Positions 16,997 to 26,120 are shown, counted from the first letter of the stretch. The stretch is DNA of 64,000 nt from Thiomicrorhabdus sp041583835 (GCF_041583835.1 NZ_JBFHFC010000001.1:62001-126000), one strand, 5' to 3'. Numbers and translations are program-made. The notes: generated from the letters alone by a model not told the origin.

Positions 16997-17551
16997 TTAT
17001 TTAGGCAGCTTAACTTCGATTTCAATAGATTGGACGTCTGTTTGATCTTCGCCTTTTTTGATGCCGCTTTTAATGGTGACGTCGTCTTTTTGAACGCCAA
17101 TCATCAGGTTTACGTTGTCGTCCTTGTCTTTGCCTTCATAACCGTAAAGCAATTTGTCTTTTTTGGGCTGGGTGCCGTCTAGAAGAATCGTGTTTTCCGG
17201 TGAGTTGGTTACGGTCGTTTCGGGAGCGGGTTGTACAGGACCAACTTCCGATACGCTTGAGGATTCGGTTGGCTTACTGGTATCGCCAATTTCTAGATTT
17301 AAAGGCTTTTGAAGCGTTTGCTTTGAATTTGGTGTAACCGCGGCTTTTTTGTCGTTAATGGCCGATGTTTTATCCGGGATCACTACAGGCGCATAGGTTT
17401 TCGAGCTTTCAGGTAGTCCGGTAGTTTGTACCGTTTCAGTCACGGTCGTAGTGACGTCGCTTTTATCGTTGAACAAAGCCGTGAATGCAAACCATGAAAC
17501 AACACAGAAAAAAATCAGTACGCCTGCCCAAAAAATTATACGTCGCATCAA
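16997..17551 (-). CDS. membrane-anchored protein of unknown function
   Basis: 184 residues. One N-terminal helix (about 5-26) anchors a hydrophilic, Thr/Ser/Pro/Lys-rich linker (about 30-130), and a short folded C-terminus (about 135-184, with KLLYGYEGKDKDDNVNLMIG). The layout is that of an inner-membrane protein with a long periplasmic tether. I do not recognise the family. Separated from rimB by the AT-rich divergent region at 17552-17939. Confidence 0.6.
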   Translation of the reverse strand: MMRRIIFWAGVLIFFCVVSWFAFTALFNDKSDVTTTVTETVQTTGLPESSKTYAPVVIPDKTSAINDKKAAVTPNSKQTLQKPLNLEIGDTSKPTESSSVSEVGPVQPAPETTVTNSPENTILLDGTQPKKDKLLYGYEGKDKDDNVNLMIGVQKDDVTIKSGIKKGEDQTDVQSIEIEVKLPK

Positions 17552-17939
17552 ATACGCCTTTTAAAATGAATTTAAATCAATACCGAAAACCGAATATTTT
17601 TTGTCTCGGATGATGATATTTTAATGCCATTTTAGTATTAAATACCTTAAACTTCCGCCTCATCGGAGTGGTTTGTTCTTTTACCATTTTAATCCGGACT
17701 GATTGGTTCTTAGCGTGCTCAAGGAAATGGCTTTCAATCGCGTTTTATCTCTATAAAATTTTCTGTTTTCTTATGTTTCGTAAGGGATTCTGCTAGTATT
17801 GTAAGAGTAAGTGTACACACTTTGACGAGTTAACGGCTTTGAAATGTTTTAGGATATCTAAAACCGGTAAATGCAAACCGTGATTCGAAATTACGGCGAA
17901 CTTTTCGAGAGATACAAGAAATTAGTAAAGGTATGTTTA
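17552..17939. promoter_or_regulatory. divergent promoter region before the rim operon
   Basis: No gene supported. Contains TTTAGTATTAAAT at 17631-17643, matching motifs elsewhere in the window. A TGCTAGTAT extended -10-like element lies at 17791-17799, followed by an inverted repeat AAGTGT N2 ACACTT at 17809-17822, placed where it could act as an operator just past the start of transcription. AAAGG at 17927-17931 is the ribosome binding site of rimB. Confidence 0.4.
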
Positions 17940-18368
17940 ATGTCTGAAATAGTCGGCTGGCGTGAATGGGTTAGTTTCCCTGATTTAGGAATTAAACGCT
18001 TAAAGTGTAAAGTGGATACCGGTGCAAAAAATTCGGCACTGCATGCATTTGAAGTAGAGCCTTTTCAAAAAAAAGGTGAGTTATGGGTACGCTTTTCGAT
18101 CCACATCGATGAAAAGGACTTAACTCAAGTTCAAGTATGCGAAGCAAAGGTCGAAGATTTTCGTTCCGTCAGCGATTCTGGCGGAAACATTACACAGCGT
18201 TATTTTATCAACACTAAAATCAAAATCGGCGAACACAGTTTGAAGATTCCAATTTCATTAACCAGTCGGGATACCATGGCGTTTAAGATGTTATTAGGAC
18301 GCACGGCCTTACGTAAAGCGGGATTGATCGTCAACCCCAACAAATCATTTTTGCAAGGAAAGAAATAA
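17940..18368 (+). CDS. rimB: RimK-linked retropepsin-like peptidase RimB (ATP-dependent zinc protease family)
   Basis: 142 residues from the ATG at 17940, chosen because AAAGG lies eight bases upstream and the family begins near IVGWREWV; an in-frame upstream ATG at 17871 would add 23 unconserved residues. The motif KVDTGAKNSALHA (DTGA at 26-29) is the pepsin-like active-site motif, and LLGRTAL near the end matches the second conserved hairpin. In Pseudomonas RimB removes glutamates that RimK adds. Overlaps rimK by one base (TAATG). Confidence 0.88.
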   Translation: MSEIVGWREWVSFPDLGIKRLKCKVDTGAKNSALHAFEVEPFQKKGELWVRFSIHIDEKDLTQVQVCEAKVEDFRSVSDSGGNITQRYFINTKIKIGEHSLKIPISLTSRDTMAFKMLLGRTALRKAGLIVNPNKSFLQGKK

Positions 18369-19279
18369 TGAAGATCGCCATTCTCTCCAGAGGACCTAAT
18401 TTATATTCAACCAAGCGACTTGTCGAAGCGGCTAAGGGTCGCGGGCATGAAGTGCAAGTTATCGATGCACTGCGTTGTTATATGAATATCAATTCCGTTA
18501 ACCCGGAAATCCATTATAAAGGGCAGATTCTGGAAGGGTTTGATGCGGTGATTCCTCGTATTGGCGCATCCGTCACTTTTTACGGTACAGCCGTTTTAAG
18601 ACAGTTCGAAATGATGAATGTCTTTCCATTAAACGAATCGGTTGCCATTACCCGTTCACGCGATAAGTTGAGAAGTTTGCAGTTGTTGTCCCGTAGAGGG
18701 GTGGGGTTGCCCGTGACCGGATTTGCACACTCTCCGGATGACGTCGACGACTTATTGAAAACGGTTGGCGGTGCGCCGGTAGTGATTAAACTATTGGAAG
18801 GAACGCAAGGCGTCGGAGTGGTATTGGCGGAAACGCATTCGGCCGCAACCAGTGTAATTCAGGCGTTCAACGGTTTAAAAGCGAACATCTTGGTTCAGGA
18901 ATTTATCAAGGAAGCGGGCGGCGCTGATATTCGTTGTTTTGTGGTTGGCGGTAAAGTAATCGCAGCAATGAAGCGTCAAGGAAAAGAAGGTGAATTCCGT
19001 TCCAATTTACATCAGGGCGGTTCGGCTAATCTGGTTAAAATCACGGCGGCCGAGCGTGCCACAGCGGTCAATGCCGCTAAGATTATGGGGCTGAATGTAT
19101 GCGGTGTTGATTTGCTGCGTTCCAATCATGGACCGGTCGTGATGGAAGTCAATTCATCTCCTGGATTGGAAGGGATTGAAGGGGCTACCGGTAAGGATAT
19201 TGCCGGCATGATCATTGAGTTTATGGAAAAGCATGCGAGCAAAAAATCAAACCGCACCCGTACCAAAGGACATGGCTAA
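18368..19279 (+). CDS. rimK: RimK alpha-L-glutamate ligase
   Basis: 303 residues, ATP-grasp fold. Contains MKIAILSRGPNLYSTKRL at the start, ESVAITRSRDK, the nucleotide-binding strand PVVIKLLEGTQGVGV, and the metal-binding GPVVMEVNSSPGLEGIE. RimK adds glutamate residues to the C-terminus of ribosomal protein S6, and to some other proteins. Middle gene of rimB-rimK-aspartoacylase, with one-base overlap upstream and direct abutment downstream. Confidence 0.95.
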   Translation: MKIAILSRGPNLYSTKRLVEAAKGRGHEVQVIDALRCYMNINSVNPEIHYKGQILEGFDAVIPRIGASVTFYGTAVLRQFEMMNVFPLNESVAITRSRDKLRSLQLLSRRGVGLPVTGFAHSPDDVDDLLKTVGGAPVVIKLLEGTQGVGVVLAETHSAATSVIQAFNGLKANILVQEFIKEAGGADIRCFVVGGKVIAAMKRQGKEGEFRSNLHQGGSANLVKITAAERATAVNAAKIMGLNVCGVDLLRSNHGPVVMEVNSSPGLEGIEGATGKDIAGMIIEFMEKHASKKSNRTRTKGHG

Positions 19280-20344
19280 ATGCCGAAGCGTAATCAGTCC
19301 ATTACCATCGGTGGAACGACGGTTAATCCGGGTGAGCGCAAAACCATCGATCTCAAAATAGGGAAGCTCTATACGCACAGTGAGTTGATTATGCCGGTGC
19401 AAGTTTGGTGCGGCCGACAAAATGGCCCCGTCGTATTCATTAGTGCAGCGATTCACGGTGACGAACTGAACGGTGTTGAAATTATTCGCCGACTGCTCAA
19501 GGTTAAGTCTTTACAACGCTTAAAAGGGACGTTGATTACCGTGCCCATCGTCAATCTTCACGGCTTTATCAACCATACCCGTTATTTACCCGATCGAAGG
19601 GATTTGAACCGCAGCTTTCCCGGTTCGAGTTCCGGTTCCATCGCCGGTCGCTTGGCCAGCATTTTCATGAATGAGATTGTCATGAAGTCGACCCACGGTA
19701 TCGACCTGCATACCGGAGCGATTAACCGCAGCAATCTGGCTCAGATCCGGGCCAATTTAGATGATGAAATCACTCGCGGTATGGCCGTCGCATTCGGCGC
19801 TCCGCTAATGCTGAATTCGAATCTTCGGGATGGTTCATTACGCGCTGCCGCCGTCAAAAAAGGAATCCCTATTTTGTTGTATGAGGCGGGAGAAGCGTTG
19901 CGTTTTGATGAAGTGTCGATTCGAGCCGGTGTTAAAGGGATCATCAATGTGTTGCGACACCTTGAAATGCTACCGAAGTCCAGACGAAAAATAGACCGCA
20001 AGATTCAACCGGTTTTGGCACGTTCCAGCTTTTGGGTGCGGGCACCTCACAGTGGGATTTTCCGTTCTTTAGTTGTCGACGGAACTCGAGTGTATGCCAA
20101 TAAGACGTTAATCGGCGTCGTATCCGATCCTTTCGGTGAGATGGAGGTGGAAGTCTATTCACCAAGTAGCGGTATTGTCATCGGACAGATGAAGATGCCG
20201 TTGGTCAATGAAGGTGAAGCGTTATTCCATGTCGCCAAGTTCGCACGTAGCGATATTGCCGAAGAGAAGGTGGAAGAGTTTCACGAAGAACTTCAGGAAG
20301 AAACGTCGCTGCCTTATCCATCGGACGATATTCCGTCTTTATAA
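19280..20344 (+). CDS. succinylglutamate desuccinylase/aspartoacylase family carboxypeptidase
   Basis: 354 residues. Zinc site of the M14-like AstE/AspA family: HGDELNG with His59 and Glu62, and DLHTG with His145. Substrate-binding region DRRDLNRSFPG follows at about 106-116. The C-terminal domain (about 250-340) is a lipoyl-like beta barrel. Its constant position behind rimB and rimK in many proteobacteria suggests hydrolysis of a glutamyl or acylated product of the rim pathway, but the real substrate is unproven. Start codon abuts the rimK stop. Confidence 0.88.
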   Translation: MPKRNQSITIGGTTVNPGERKTIDLKIGKLYTHSELIMPVQVWCGRQNGPVVFISAAIHGDELNGVEIIRRLLKVKSLQRLKGTLITVPIVNLHGFINHTRYLPDRRDLNRSFPGSSSGSIAGRLASIFMNEIVMKSTHGIDLHTGAINRSNLAQIRANLDDEITRGMAVAFGAPLMLNSNLRDGSLRAAAVKKGIPILLYEAGEALRFDEVSIRAGVKGIINVLRHLEMLPKSRRKIDRKIQPVLARSSFWVRAPHSGIFRSLVVDGTRVYANKTLIGVVSDPFGEMEVEVYSPSSGIVIGQMKMPLVNEGEALFHVAKFARSDIAEEKVEEFHEELQEETSLPYPSDDIPSL

Positions 20345-20433
20345 ACCTTTTAAAAGCGGTTTATTACTTATGGCGCACCAATCCAGGATTTGGCACGCCA
20401 TTCGACCGACATTTAAGTGAACTTAACTTCCAC

Positions 20434-21180
20434 TTAACTATCCAATAGCGTCAGCTTATTCACTCGAATCATCGAAGCGATGATTTTGACATATTCTTGT
20501 TTCAGCGCCGAATAAGGTTCAAGCCCGTCGACTAAAGCCAAACCGTTAACGGGTTTGTTCTGTTGGCGTGCTTTCAAACGCAGCTGCCTGAACGGTTTGA
20601 AAGCCGGGTGGTTGTTTAACATCAACATATAGCTTTTAACCGATTGTAATGGCGATTGGAATTTTTTTACTTCGTGATATTTTCCGTGAGGCCGTCTTAG
20701 CGGCACCATTCCACACCCTTTTTCAAAACACCATTGTCCGAAATAGTTGTTTGCCTGAGTGGCAAATCTGGAAGTACCCCAAGACGATTCGTTTGCAGCT
20801 TGAGCCAAAGCAAGCGAGCTGGGAATGATGTCAATTTTCTTGAGTAAGGTGCTCTGTGTTTGCGGAGTGATTTCTTTATATTTCAGACGGTATTTTTCGA
20901 CCAGTTGTTCAACCTGTCTACGCTGATAGATACTTAACTTGTTGAAGTTCAATGATTTAATGAATCGGCGCTCTTCCAATATGGCTTGGTTTGCTTGTAC
21001 GATAAAGGGTTCCAGATAGTCAAAAAAAGCTTTTTTCTTTTGTTTGACGTTTTTAATGCTTTTAAAGTCCGGGGCTTCATGCGAAGAGGATGTTAGTATT
21101 CTGGTTGAACTTTCAGCAGAACAAAAAAGCGGGAATAGTGAAAGGGCGATTAAAAATCCAAGTGTGCGAGTTTGCGTCAT
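20434..21180 (-). CDS. Bax-like periplasmic glucosaminidase
   Basis: 248 residues with signal peptide (cleavage about 22, CSA). C-terminal glucosaminidase (GH73/Bax-type) domain: PSSLALAQAANESSWGTSR with catalytic Glu131, NNYFGQWCFEKGCG, and the SVKSYMLMLNNHPAF helix. Predicted to cut the glycan strands of peptidoglycan in the periplasm. Two Cys in the WCFEKGC loop may be disulphide bonded. Downstream of the flavin operon on the same strand but separated by 158 bases, so may be independent. Confidence 0.88.
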   Translation of the reverse strand: MTQTRTLGFLIALSLFPLFCSAESSTRILTSSSHEAPDFKSIKNVKQKKKAFFDYLEPFIVQANQAILEERRFIKSLNFNKLSIYQRRQVEQLVEKYRLKYKEITPQTQSTLLKKIDIIPSSLALAQAANESSWGTSRFATQANNYFGQWCFEKGCGMVPLRRPHGKYHEVKKFQSPLQSVKSYMLMLNNHPAFKPFRQLRLKARQQNKPVNGLALVDGLEPYSALKQEYVKIIASMIRVNKLTLLDS

Positions 21181-21338
21181 TTATTAAGTAGTCATTGTAT
21201 AGAGAATCCTACAATTATACTCTGGTTTTAGGTGCAACGTTAATTTACGGCCGGCGCGTATTATAACAGGCGTTGGCCGTACGACCGCATTTCGGGTTTT
21301 TAATAAATGACGACAAGCCGGGAGATCGATATCCTTTT

Positions 21339-21830
21339 TTATTTGAGTGAGGCGGGTTGAACGACGCCGTTGGTTTGATTTCGCTTGGCCAAAGCTTGTT
21401 TGCCATGCCGATAATGCAGGCCGAAAATAATCGGTAGACCCAGTCCAAGTAAAACATGAATGATGCTGCTGTATTCGGAATAGAACTCGTCGCCGAAATA
21501 ATAGATTCCTAAGCTGGTTGCCAGCAGTAATACCCAATAGGCAGAAAACACCAAGCCGTTTCGGCGGTTTTCATTGCGGCGCCAGTGTGAGCGCATGTGC
21601 AAAGACCAGAGTGAACCGATTATCCAGATCATTATCCAGCCGGTAATCGCGTGAATAGTCGTTGACCAGCTTCTAAGGTCGCCACTGCTGAGTACGGATT
21701 CCATCAGCCATTCGACATCCCATTGCACCCTAAAGGTTAAAAAAGAGGGTATTAGTAATAGACCGCTAATAAACAGGGTGGTGACGATCAACATTAGTAA
21801 AGGTAAGAATAACTTGGGATAACCATTCAT
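21339..21830 (-). CDS. four-helix membrane protein, cytochrome b-like (DUF4405-type)
   Basis: 163 residues with four membrane helices (about 8-28, 58-78, 94-112, 122-138). Histidines sit at helix ends: His60, His78, His82, His125, His139 and His142, a pattern suitable for one or two b haems. Likely carries electrons from the quinone pool to the FMN-binding protein encoded two genes upstream. Overlaps apbE by four bases (ATGA), the last gene of the operon. Haem binding is inferred from the pattern only. Confidence 0.75.
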   Translation of the reverse strand: MNGYPKLFLPLLMLIVTTLFISGLLLIPSFLTFRVQWDVEWLMESVLSSGDLRSWSTTIHAITGWIMIWIIGSLWSLHMRSHWRRNENRRNGLVFSAYWVLLLATSLGIYYFGDEFYSEYSSIIHVLLGLGLPIIFGLHYRHGKQALAKRNQTNGVVQPASLK

Positions 21831-22717
21831 ATTGTATTTTGACTCATGTAGCTTGATGGTTTGGATTCTGTAACGGATTTATCAATAGAGGGCTTGTCCG
21901 TTACTTGGCAGAAACAGGCATCAAATCGTCCGGCGATTTTTTTCCGTTGTGCATACGGTACCAGCGCTAATACCTTAGTCAATGCATCGGCCAGCCAGGC
22001 CTGAGAAGCGCGAACGCTGATAATGCAATCGTCCGGCCACTCTCCCTGATTATTGATGATGTGGGAAGGGCAGTCATAACGATTAAACTGATTGACTTCC
22101 GAAGTAGCCAAGGCATTTTCTTTCAGTTTGATCAGGTGGCTCAAACCTTCATTGCTACGCTGATAGACCGGCATTTCAATGTCCCCGAAAACTCTCAAGT
22201 CTCCACCTGCATTGACCCAACCGGAGGTGATGCCTTGCATTTGCATATATTCGACGGCCTTATCGACGGCGTACCCTTTGGCGATACCATCCAATGTCAA
22301 CAGGAACGGGGCGTTTAATCGGGCGCGATGATTTTCAATTTCAATTTCATCGGCGGAACCGTTAACTTGATAGTCGAAATCGAAGTGGTCGGGCAATTTA
22401 CCGCGTTTGACCAGATAGCCACCCAAAGTACAGTTGAATAATCCGTCGGTTTGCCGGTAAAGCTGTTTAGCGTATTCGATGACGCGTAGCGTGTCTTCCG
22501 GCAACTCCACCCATTCACCCTTGGCATGGTTTAACCGGGAAAGCGAGCTGTCTCGATCGTGGAAACTCATCTGGTTTTGCATATTTTCCATGACGGAAAA
22601 GGTCTGGTTAAAAAGGTTTCGATAAGCGTTAGAGTCCTCTTCGGTGACTATGCCGACTTCAACAAATGTCCCTAAAAGAGGCTTCATGCGTTTATGTATA
22701 TTGCCTTGTAGAATCAT
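21827..22717 (-). CDS. apbE: FAD:protein FMN transferase (ApbE family)
   Basis: 296 residues. Conserved family segments: RMKPLLGTFVEV near the start, QMSFHDRDSSLSRLN, LDGIAKGYAVDKAVEYM (about 147-163) and WVNAGGDLRVFGD. ApbE attaches FMN through a phosphoester bond to Ser/Thr in an [ST]GA[ST] motif of its target. The upstream neighbour has such a motif. No signal peptide is visible, which is odd because the usual enzyme is a periplasmic lipoprotein; flavinylation may occur before export, or the start is misplaced. Four-base overlaps on both sides. Confidence 0.93.
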   Translation of the reverse strand: MILQGNIHKRMKPLLGTFVEVGIVTEEDSNAYRNLFNQTFSVMENMQNQMSFHDRDSSLSRLNHAKGEWVELPEDTLRVIEYAKQLYRQTDGLFNCTLGGYLVKRGKLPDHFDFDYQVNGSADEIEIENHRARLNAPFLLTLDGIAKGYAVDKAVEYMQMQGITSGWVNAGGDLRVFGDIEMPVYQRSNEGLSHLIKLKENALATSEVNQFNRYDCPSHIINNQGEWPDDCIISVRASQAWLADALTKVLALVPYAQRKKIAGRFDACFCQVTDKPSIDKSVTESKPSSYMSQNTI

Positions 22718-23247
22718 TTCAAAACCACTTCGTGCAAAGCAAGAAGGCGTTTCACGCCGTTAGTGACATTGCGGCAGGAAAGGGTGGCTCCGCTGATGTT
22801 TTCTATATCGCGTGTCAATTTCAGCGGACTGCTAATGGTTGTGCCGACAAATTGCTTTTTCCAGTGCGCTTCATTGACTTCGCCACCGTAGGTTTCTCGG
22901 TAGTCCATGATTTCAATGCCCAAAACGTCTCCCTCGGGAGAGATAGCGGCGGCATAGGTAATAAATTCGTGCTTACCAATCACTTTGTCGATGATAAACC
23001 AGCCGACAAATTTGTCGCCTTCATAAGCTTTCCAGGCTTGTTGTTTTTTCCAACGCTGGCGGACATCACTGATCTCTTTGATGCGATCACGCTGTTCTTC
23101 AGTCAACTCGATCGAGCTTTCCATAAATTGGGTAGCATGAGTGAACAGAACCTGCTGTGCCTGTTCGGTACTCAGATATTGTATGCCGTAGGCTGGGCAG
23201 GTGATTGCCGCAACCGGTAGCAGGAAGAATGGATTAATGGTTTTCAT
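22714..23247 (-). CDS. periplasmic FMN-binding domain protein, covalently flavinylated
   Basis: 177 residues. Signal peptide to about residue 21. C-terminal FMN-binding domain of the NosR/RnfG/NqrC type, with YGGEV (120-124) and the flavinylation motif SGAT (152-155, Thr155 predicted to carry FMN). Overlapping apbE on its 3' side is the enzyme that would attach the flavin. Likely a periplasmic electron carrier or reductase. Lies 70 bases behind the outer-membrane protein gene. Confidence 0.9.
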   Translation of the reverse strand: MKTINPFFLLPVAAITCPAYGIQYLSTEQAQQVLFTHATQFMESSIELTEEQRDRIKEISDVRQRWKKQQAWKAYEGDKFVGWFIIDKVIGKHEFITYAAAISPEGDVLGIEIMDYRETYGGEVNEAHWKKQFVGTTISSPLKLTRDIENISGATLSCRNVTNGVKRLLALHEVVLK

Positions 23248-23317
23248 AACTCACCCTGTAAATAAAATCAGCCCTGTCTCCTATTTTGAAAACAAGGCTA
23301 GTTTGAAATGAACGCTA

Positions 23318-24214
23318 TTAGAAGTTGTAGCCGATCTTGAATTTGATTTCCTGTTTGGTCTTCTCGATTAAGTGAAGATCATCATCGGTTTGTCCGTCAT
23401 ACATTTCTCCGCCGCCTGAAATCTGCGGTAAATAGGTCAGTGTTGACCAGAAATGTTTACCGCCATAATGAATAGACGGTCCTGCAAATATCGACCAGCG
23501 CTCTTGCCCGACTTCGGTTTCATGTTCTTGTTCGTATATGGCTTCCGCTCCGACGGACCAGTTTGGCGCAAAGCGGTAAGATAGGCCGGTACTGACGTAG
23601 GTTCCTATTTCCATTTCAGGAACGGTTGGCCACATTTCCTCATCGTCAATGCCGCTGATTGCAGCACGTTTAGCATGTGTACTTTCCATTCCGACATTCG
23701 CTAACCAGACCAGCTGTGCATCCATGAAGTATTTTTGCAGCAACAAATCAAGGGTGATTGAAAGCGTATCCTTGTCTTGCCCCGAATGCTTATCGATGGT
23801 GTCGTATTCAAATCCAACAACGGTCGCGAGTCCGATATCGTCGAGAGCCGGGGTTAGGAAACTGTATTTCAATTTACCTTCTATGCCTGAAAGGGTGAGT
23901 CCGTTGTTTTTTTCCTCGGGTAGATAACCTCCGATGATAAGGCCGTTGGTATCAACCGAACGGGCAATCAAAGCCGCTGAACCGGAGAAGCGGTTGGTGA
24001 AACCATATTCAAGCTCTGTAATGCTGTCCAAAGCGGTGTATTCGCCTTGGCCTTTGTCTGAGCGCTGGATAAAAATCTGGTAGAACTCAAGCGCTCCCTT
24101 AGGAAGAGGTTCTGCACCTGCGGTGTAACCAAGCAGGTTTTCACCCGCCATCGATGTTGGATTCCAGGCCATTGCGCCCATTAGTACTGCTGTTGAAAGA
24201 GCTTGTTTTTTCAT
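23318..24214 (-). CDS. outer-membrane beta-barrel protein (DUF6662-like)
   Basis: 298 residues. Signal peptide to about residue 23 (SMA). The mature part is a run of alternating amphipathic strands and ends in KFKIGYNF, the C-terminal Phe of outer-membrane barrels. It has the look of the DUF6662 family (my recollection). Transcription starts below the Fur-box-like site at 24287-24305, and the gene leads the flavin operon. It may be a porin or a receptor for the substrate of the flavin reductase; this is inference. Confidence 0.75.
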   Translation of the reverse strand: MKKQALSTAVLMGAMAWNPTSMAGENLLGYTAGAEPLPKGALEFYQIFIQRSDKGQGEYTALDSITELEYGFTNRFSGSAALIARSVDTNGLIIGGYLPEEKNNGLTLSGIEGKLKYSFLTPALDDIGLATVVGFEYDTIDKHSGQDKDTLSITLDLLLQKYFMDAQLVWLANVGMESTHAKRAAISGIDDEEMWPTVPEMEIGTYVSTGLSYRFAPNWSVGAEAIYEQEHETEVGQERWSIFAGPSIHYGGKHFWSTLTYLPQISGGGEMYDGQTDDDLHLIEKTKQEIKFKIGYNF

Positions 24215-24286
24215 ATTTGTCTCCGTTAATCTAAATGTTAATAATTTGTATTTGCATATGTTAACGGCCTTTATGATAAAGTCAAT

Positions 24287-24305
24287 GCTAATGAGAATAA
24301 TTTTT
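24287..24305. promoter_or_regulatory. Fur-box-like site
   Basis: The 19 bases match 14 of 19 positions of the classical Fur consensus GATAATGATAATCATTATC. The site is about 75 bases upstream of the outer-membrane protein gene (minus strand), in a very AT-rich stretch. Suggests the flavin operon is repressed by iron through Fur. No Fur gene is in the window. Confidence 0.6.
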
Positions 24306-24470
24306 ATTACTTTTATGTTAAAGGGGGCGTGTATTGATTTTTATAAGAGACCTTATGGCGACTAAAGTTGGTTTGATAAGCCTAATTAATCAGAGAAAAG
24401 CTTAAACCTAAGCTGATTGGAAAATAAAATTCGGGTAAAATGGCGGCAGTCTATTTAGTCGGGAAAAATC

Positions 24471-25844
24471 ATGTCAAAGTCACAGCCTACCGTTGGTGTT
24501 ATCAGTTTAGGATGCCCTAAAGCCACAGTCGATACCGAGCGTATTTTGACTCAGTTACGTACGGAAGGTTATCGTCTGACTAACTCTTACGAAGACGCCG
24601 ATACGGTGATCGTCAACACCTGCGGTTTTATCGACAGTGCGGTACAGGAATCTTTGGATACAATCGGCGAAGCGTTGGAAGAAAACGGCAAAGTGATTGT
24701 GACGGGTTGTCTTGGAGCGAAAGAAGATCAGATTTTGGAAGTTCATCCTAAAGTCTTGGCGGTTTCCGGTCCGGCGGCATATGAAGAAGTTGTCAAAGCC
24801 GTTCATAAGGCAATTGCACCGCCGCAACATAATCCTTTCACCGACTTGGTTCCGCCTCAAGGCATTAAGTTGACCCCGAAGCATTATGCATATTTAAAAA
24901 TTTCGGAAGGCTGTAACCATCGCTGTACATTCTGCATTATTCCTTCGATGCGCGGCGATTTAGTCAGTCGACCGGTTGCAGATGTCATTGCCGAAGCCAA
25001 GCGCCTAAAAGAGGCGGGGGTGAAAGAATTGCTTGTGGTTTCTCAGGATACCGCCGCCTACGGTGTGGATGTGAAATACAAGACCGATTTCGCAGAAGGT
25101 CGTCCGACGAAAACCTCTATGGTTGGACTGTCGGAAGCGCTTGGGGAATTAGGTGGAGTGAATGAATTTTGGGTTCGTCTGCACTATGTTTATCCTTATC
25201 CTAATGTGGAAGAAGTGATTCCGTTAATGGCGGAGGGTAAGATTCTCCCGTATTTGGATATGCCGTTGCAGCATGCCAATCCACGTGTTTTGAAGGCGAT
25301 GAAGCGTCCGGGTAATGTCGAAAAAACCTTGGAACGCATAAAAAAATGGCGTGAAGCCGTACCGGATTTAACGATTCGATCCACGTTCATCGTCGGTTTC
25401 CCTGGAGAGACGGAAGAAGAATTTCAGGATTTGTTGGATTTTCTTGAAGAGGCGCAATTGGACCGTGTGGGTTGTTTCCAATATTCGCCGGTTGAAGGTG
25501 CGACCGCCAATGAGCTTGCCGAGCAAGTTCCAGATGAGGTTAAGCAAGACCGTTTCGATCGTTTTATGCAGACTCAACAGCGTATCAGTGCCGAGAAGAT
25601 GCAGGCCAAGATCGGTAAGGTGATGCAGGTATTGGTGGATGAAGTCGACGATCAAGGTGCGATTGCACGTTCGATGGCGGACGCTCCGGAAATTGACGGC
25701 TTAGTCTTTATCGAAAACGGCTTTCACTTAGAGCCAGGGCAGTTTGTCAAAGTCGAAATTGTCGCCGCGGATGAATATGATTTATGGGCCAGACCGGTAG
25801 AGGAGTTTGTTCCGCAGGAATCCTCTTACGTTGAACTAGGCTGA
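24471..25844 (+). CDS. rimO: ribosomal protein S12 methylthiotransferase RimO
   Basis: 457 residues. UPF0004 domain with Cys15, Cys51 and Cys80 for one 4Fe-4S cluster; radical-SAM domain with CNHRCTFC (Cys148, Cys152, Cys155) for the second; C-terminal TRAM domain (about 372-440). The sequences ISLGCPKATVDTE and CGFIDSAVQES are typical of RimO rather than MiaB. It adds a methylthio group to Asp of ribosomal protein S12. A strong terminator follows. Transcribed away from the flavin operon. Confidence 0.96.
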   Translation: MSKSQPTVGVISLGCPKATVDTERILTQLRTEGYRLTNSYEDADTVIVNTCGFIDSAVQESLDTIGEALEENGKVIVTGCLGAKEDQILEVHPKVLAVSGPAAYEEVVKAVHKAIAPPQHNPFTDLVPPQGIKLTPKHYAYLKISEGCNHRCTFCIIPSMRGDLVSRPVADVIAEAKRLKEAGVKELLVVSQDTAAYGVDVKYKTDFAEGRPTKTSMVGLSEALGELGGVNEFWVRLHYVYPYPNVEEVIPLMAEGKILPYLDMPLQHANPRVLKAMKRPGNVEKTLERIKKWREAVPDLTIRSTFIVGFPGETEEEFQDLLDFLEEAQLDRVGCFQYSPVEGATANELAEQVPDEVKQDRFDRFMQTQQRISAEKMQAKIGKVMQVLVDEVDDQGAIARSMADAPEIDGLVFIENGFHLEPGQFVKVEIVAADEYDLWARPVEEFVPQESSYVELG

Positions 25845-25872
25845 TTAATCCGGAATTTCTCAGTTTATTTCT

Positions 25873-25900
25873 AAAGGCCGCTTTTTAAAGCGGCCTTTTT
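25873..25900 (+). terminator. terminator of rimO
   Basis: 12-bp perfect stem AAAGGCCGCTTT (25873-25884) / AAAGCGGCCTTT (25887-25898), two-base loop in the sequence (in RNA the inner pairs open), then T. Confidence 0.9.
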
Positions 25901-26120
25901 AGTTTGGGGTATCAAGCCCACTTCTTCATTCATTTCACTTTATTTCCGTAAATATGAAAATTTATTCAATCGATGACAATGCGGGGACGCGCAATGATGT
26001 ATTACCCAAAGTGTATATCAGCTTGATCGGTTACAAATTCAAAATACACCATTTCTAGCGTCCTAAGAATCGGTATTGGATTACATTAAAGGCAATTAGC
26101 AATTGTTAGAAAAAGGAAAT
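25901..26120. other. intergenic stretch with no visible gene
   Basis: About 220 bases between the rimO terminator and the terminator of the cyclase gene. Nothing with coding character or clear RNA structure was seen. Confidence 0.5.
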
